DNA of 64,000 bases from Solen grandis. Lineage: Eukaryota > Mollusca > Bivalvia > Adapedonta > Solenidae. The translations under genes and the position numbers were made by a program. The DNA is taken from assembly GCA_021229015.1 (NCBI GenBank), contig CM037782.1, positions 58,153,518-58,217,517 of the forward strand, in the 5' to 3' direction. Below the pieces are notes generated by a model. That model worked only from the letters and a program-made list of their open reading frames with translations, did no database searches and was not told where the DNA came from. Positions 61,501 through 64,000 of the stretch are shown here, piece by piece (within the stretch, counting starts at the first letter, position 1; every line of letters starts with the position of its first letter).

Positions 61501-63493
61501 TCATCAGCATTAAGTGAGTAGCTTACATCATCAGCATTAAGTGAGTAGCTTACATCAGCAGCATTAAGTGAGTAGCTTACATCATAAGCTTTAAGTGAGT
61601 AGCTTACATTAGCAGCATTAAGTGAGTAGCTTACATCAGCAGCATTAAGTGAGTAGCTTACATCAGCAGCATTAAGTGCGTAGCTTACATCATCAGCTTT
61701 AAGTGAGTAGCTTACATCAGCAGCATTAAGTGAGTAGCTTACATCAGCAGCATTAAGTGAGTAGCTTACATCATCAGCTTTAAGTGAGTAGCTTACATCA
61801 GCAGCATTAAGTGAGTAGCTTACATCATCAGCTTTAAGTGAGTAGCTTACATTAGCAGCATTAAGTGAGTAGCTTACATCATCAGCTTTAAGTTAGTAGC
61901 TTACATCAGCAGCATTAAGTGAGTAGCTTACATCATCAGCATTAAGTGAGTAGCTTACATCATCAGCATTAAGTGAGTAGCTTACATCAGCAGCATTAAG
62001 TGAGTAGCTTACATCAGCAGCATTAAGTGAGTAGCTTACATCAGCAGCTTTAAGTGAGTAGCTTACGTCATCAGCTTTCAGTGAGTAGCTTACATAATCA
62101 GCTTTAAGTGAGTAGCTTACATCATCAGCTTTAAGTGAGTAGCTTACATCATCAGCATTAAGTGAGTAGCTTACATCATCAGCATTAAGTGAGTAGCTTA
62201 CATCAACAGCTTTAAGTGAGTAGCTTACGTCATCAGCTTTCAGTGAGTAGCTTACATCATCAGCTTTCAGTGAGTAGCTTACATCAGCAGCATTAAGTGA
62301 GTAGCTTACATCATCAGCATTAAGTGAGTAGCTTACATCAACAGCATTAAGTGAGTAGCTTACATCAGCAGCATTAAGTGAGTAGCTTACATTATCAGCA
62401 TTAAGTGAGAAGCTTACATCAGCAGCATTAAGTGAGTAGCTTACATCAGCAGCATTAAGTGAGTAGCTTACATCATCAGCATTAAGTGAGTAGCTTACAT
62501 CAACAGCATTAAGTGAGTAGCTTACATCACAGCTTTAAGTGAGTAGCTTACATCAGCAGCTTTAAGTGAGAATAGCTCTTACTAACATTAAGTGAGTAGC
62601 TTACATCAGCAGCATTAAGTGAGTATCTTACATCAGCAGCATTAAGTGAGTAGCTTACATCATCAGCATTAAGTGAGAAGCTTACATCAGCAGCATTAAG
62701 TGAGTAGCTTACATTAGCAGCATTAAGTGAGTAGCTTACATAAACAGCTTTTAGTCTCTGAGTAGCTTACATCAGCAGCTTTAAGTAAATAGCTCGTACT
62801 AACAGCTTTAGGTAACTGAATAGTTTCCATCAGTGAGTTTAAGTAATTAGCCGACACTAGCAGCTTTAAATGAATAGCTGACATGAGTGGCTTTTAGTTA
62901 GTAGCTTACACCTCAGCAGCTTCAGGTGAGTAGCTTACATCAACAGTTTTAAATCACTGTGCAGCTTACATCAGCAGCTTTAAGTAAGTAGCTCACACTA
63001 GCAGCTTAAAGTGAATAGCTGACATCAGTGGCTTTAAGCATGTCATTTGCTAATAATGTTTGATTTACATTGGTATGATTGTGTATATTTTTTTTCTAAC
63101 TTTCATGATTTTATATTTTTTGTTAAATACTGCCTAGATTGACAGCTCATATTTTCCTGGTTCAAATTTCACCCTAATTCTAGCTAGGTGTGGTTGTATG
63201 AATCAACAGTTTATTCCTTTGTCTCAAATCTTCAGATGGATTTATTTATGTTATAAATATGCACTTGGAGAATATCAAATAAGTACAAATACAGACAAAG
63301 TGTTTTTTATCTACAGGTGTGAGGAGTTTGCAGCTATTCAGAAGGTGTTACCAACGTGTGCTGGGCTGCCACTCAACATGACTGTCCGTCTGCTCGGAAT
63401 GAAGGAGACCAGTAGCAATATACAGTCCAACTTGGCCCTCTTCATTGCTCGGAAATCACCAGCACTCACCTTAAACAACTACAACTATTTTTC
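55411..63493 (+). CDS. Large lipid transfer protein (vitellogenin/apolipophorin/apoB family), internal exons
   Basis: The exons recovered are 55411-55548, 56048-56307, 57573-57677, 57967-58118, 59255-59473, 61149-61260 and 63317-63493, all phase-consistent. The segment DLLFDILTDFRKDTAARAMA then FSILTKT, with ETQQMKDYMSSALNCLMES, has the pattern of the alpha-helical part of the lipid-transport N domain. SVDLVFDPAKRIFSSFTVTV resembles the DLIYSP....RSA.LNLT segment. VLPTCAGLPLNMTVRLLG resembles the family's (F/Y)PT..GLPL motif that opens the next beta-sheet. Such proteins carry neutral lipid and yolk or haemolymph lipoprotein. The N-terminus, with signal peptide and beta-barrel, is not present, and the C-terminus lies beyond the window. 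Vitellogenin, apolipophorin and MTP-like proteins cannot be told apart here. Confidence 0.75.
55737..55802 (+). repeat. SINE family 1 tail fragment
   Basis: AAGACATAGTCTCCAAATGA + CTGAAATACTGTCAGTAGGA + CATTAAACCC is the 3' end of the SINE at 51846-52163. Confidence 0.75.
56048..56307 (+). CDS. Lipid transfer protein exon 2
   Basis: Acceptor TTTGACAG, donor GTAAGC. 86 codons plus two bases, including LEKSLEQLHYQHNGNHIIDL and the helical-domain signature. Confidence 0.85.
56980..57120 (-). repeat. SINE family 2 relic, minus strand
   Basis: TGACATTGTCAGTCATAGC and GGGTAGAACCACCAATCTAC resemble the family 2 SINE at 26405-26645. Both tRNA boxes are lost. Confidence 0.5.
57573..57677 (+). CDS. 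Lipid transfer protein exon 3
   Basis: Acceptor CATGCAG, donor GTGTGT. It encodes FRDAWLKFRNVRHFYWIHSF then QMDSSKAFTYAEVY. Confidence 0.82.
57967..58118 (+). CDS. Lipid transfer protein exon 4
   Basis: Acceptor GTTGCAG, donor GTACTT. It encodes LLQTEYFGGQLSVDLVFDPA then KRIFSSFTVTVDYFYNDVKY. Confidence 0.85.
58205..58870 (+). repeat. ~30 bp minisatellite (TGTGTCCCATCATGTTTTGT)
   Basis: Alternating units TTGTGTCCCATCATGTTTTG and TCCCATTGTG(T)TG repeat about 25 times. Cys/Pro/Val-rich open frames in three frames are products of the repeat. Confidence 0.92.
58871..58897 (+). mobile_element. 3' end of a GCTCACCTGAGCAC element
   Basis: CATGCCACTATGGCCCTCTT + GTTTTG is the terminal motif of the family, attached directly to the minisatellite. 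Confidence 0.55.
59255..59473 (+). CDS. Lipid transfer protein exon 5
   Basis: Acceptor TTGTTTTCAG, donor GTATGT. It encodes FDLLYDVLMKRVDITPMQLY through EEFEVSVDILYK. Confidence 0.85.
59597..59700 (-). repeat. tRNA-like SINE, family 3, minus strand
   Basis: Reversed, it reads GGTACCATGGTCCAATGGTA, GGTTGTGAGTTTGAACCC and AAGGAATTTTCATGACC, matching the copy at 53670-53800. Confidence 0.65.
59701..60212 (+). repeat. Diverged hairpin/tandem-core element
   Basis: TGTGCATCGTCTGTCATCAA and GGAGTAAAAAAGTAGGTTAC occur. Two to three ~120 bp units follow (CTTGTGATCACTCTAGAGGC, CAATCTTCATGAAACTTTGT). It ends GACACAGGGCCACCTTTTGT + TT. Confidence 0.55.
60262..60505 (+). repeat. tRNA-like SINE, family 4
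   Basis: GTGCCTGGATAGCGTAGTGG + TAACGTGCC is A-box-like, and GTCCCAGGAATGATTCCTGG is B-box-like. The body has GGGTTTTCTCCGGCATCTCC, and the tail is TCGATGTAAAATAAATAAAG. Confidence 0.65.
60530..61105 (+). repeat. Diverged units of the ~165 bp core repeat
   Basis: AGATCAGGAGTTATGGCACT, TCACTTTGTTTACAATCTAG and AGTATCTTTATTATGCAACC are degraded forms of the units at 31.2-33.9 kb. Confidence 0.5.
61149..61260 (+). CDS. Probable lipid transfer protein exon 6 lacking a GT donor
   Basis: The G left by exon 5 plus GA opens GKAAGYISMQEIIEFIHGMK then SASQPGQPSLIQTYLQN. With end at 61260 (AAC TG), the length also fits the phase of the exon at 63317. The next bases are ATATTTTAAA, not GT; read on, the frame meets TGA at once. 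The donor could be non-canonical, lost by a neighbouring repeat expansion, or a sequence error. Confidence 0.6.
61276..63040 (+). repeat. 27 bp minisatellite, ~55-60 copies
   Basis: The unit AGCTTACATCAGCAGCATTA + AGTGAGT repeats with small changes (CATCATCAGC, CTTTAAGTGAG). It is tight from about 61380 to 62750 and degenerate at both sides. Every unit has AGTGAGTAGCTTACATCAGC, so the array is full of GTGAGT donor-like and CAG acceptor-like words. It fills the intron between the last two lipid-transfer exons. Confidence 0.95.
63317..63493 (+). CDS. Lipid transfer protein exon 7
   Basis: Acceptor ATCTACAG, donor GTAATG. It encodes CEEFAAIQKVLPTCAGLPLN then MTVRLLGMKETSSNIQSNLA through NNYNYF. 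A stop lies a few bases inside the intron frame, so the gene continues past the window. Confidence 0.85.
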
Positions 63494-63600
63494 GTAATGT
63501 TGTCTGCTATACTTATAACTATTATTTTTTCAAGTCATAAAATATCATTTATCCAAGATATATCTACATTCAGTTTTTGGGTTGATATTTTGTCAGCTTT

Positions 63601-64000
63601 TTTAGCTTACCTGAGCACAACGTGCTTAAGGTGAGTTTTTGTGGCCAATGAATGTCCAGCATCTGGCATCAACATTTAACTGAAACAACATCTCTTCCTA
63701 AACTACTGGGACAATTTTCATAAAACTTGACAGGAATGTTCTTTGCGTGGTCCTCTTCCAAAGTTGTTCAAAGAATTAACTTCCATGCCAAAATCTGCTT
63801 GCCATGGCAACTAAAAGGGGAAAAGATGTGGAACATTTGAAAATCTTCTCCTCCAAAAGTACTGGCTGGATTTCAAAGATTTTTTGCACAGAATTTCCTT
63901 GGGTCACTTTCTACCAAGATTGTGCAAATTATTTGGTTCTCTTGAAAGACATGGCCACCAGGGGGCGGAGCCCATTTTCCTTATATATGCATATAGTACA
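63601..64000 (+). mobile_element. GCTCACCTGAGCAC element, cut by window end
   Basis: It begins TTTAGCTTACCTGAGCACAA + CGTGCTTAAGGTGAG. Two core units (ACAACATCTCTTCCTAAACT, AAATCTTCTCCTCCAAAAGT) follow, as in copy 1 at 18312. Confidence 0.7.

Noticed and set aside
61276..63040. CRISPR-like array of 27 bp repeats
   Set aside because: Units are head-to-tail with no spacers; it is a minisatellite.

Overview
This is a eukaryotic, AT-rich, intron-rich and repeat-dense window. It most likely comes from a mollusc, probably a bivalve. That inference rests on three kinds of dispersed repeat: elements built from tandem 140-180 bp cores with stem-loops at their ends (the bivalve pearl/BIV160/Helentron-associated style), tRNA-derived SINEs, and CR1/Jockey-type LINE relics. 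No prokaryotic features, rRNA genes or intact tRNA genes were seen. The taxon is an inference; no database search was possible. Two 100-base runs of N (4490-4589 and 54590-54689) are scaffold gaps.

Genes. (1) On the minus strand near the left edge (about 2733-3811) are the last exons of an unrecognised protein gene. (2) On the plus strand, fifteen phase-consistent exons from 12777 to 35821 encode a STRA6-type multi-pass retinoid transporter (600 codons plus stop recovered). Two possible N-terminal exons lie upstream at about 6743-6847 and 11126-11225. (3) On the plus strand, exons at 49165-54439 encode the N-terminus of SZT2, the KICSTOR scaffold of mTORC1 nutrient sensing. The gene is cut off by the second gap. 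(4) On the plus strand, exons at 55411-63493 encode an internal part of a large lipid transfer protein (vitellogenin/apolipophorin/apoB family). The SZT2 and lipid-transfer exons face the same way and meet in the same phase across the gap, so an automatic gene model could easily fuse them. I read them as two different genes joined by scaffolding.

Repeats fill most of the rest. They include: at least nine copies of a family that begins with a TAGCTCACCTGAGCAC stem-loop and ends with a GGCCCTCTTGTTT stem-loop, one expanded to 2.8 kb in the last STRA6 intron; two Helitron-like elements ending in hairpin plus CTAG, packed with CRE octamers (TGACGTCA); a TTAA-flanked piggyBac-like MITE in three copies; three foldback elements, one nested inside a LINE; minisatellites with 27, 42 and 46 bp periods; and several SINEs that share a 3' tail.

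There is no operon-like cooperation between the genes. STRA6 (retinoid uptake), SZT2 (nutrient signalling) and the lipid transfer protein are unlinked in function as far as the sequence shows. I did not find a novel multi-gene system. The most checkable unusual points are the extra C-terminal membrane segment on the STRA6-like protein, the gap chimera, the lipid-transfer exon without a GT donor next to a 1.7 kb minisatellite, and the repeat families that carry perfect transcription-factor sites.
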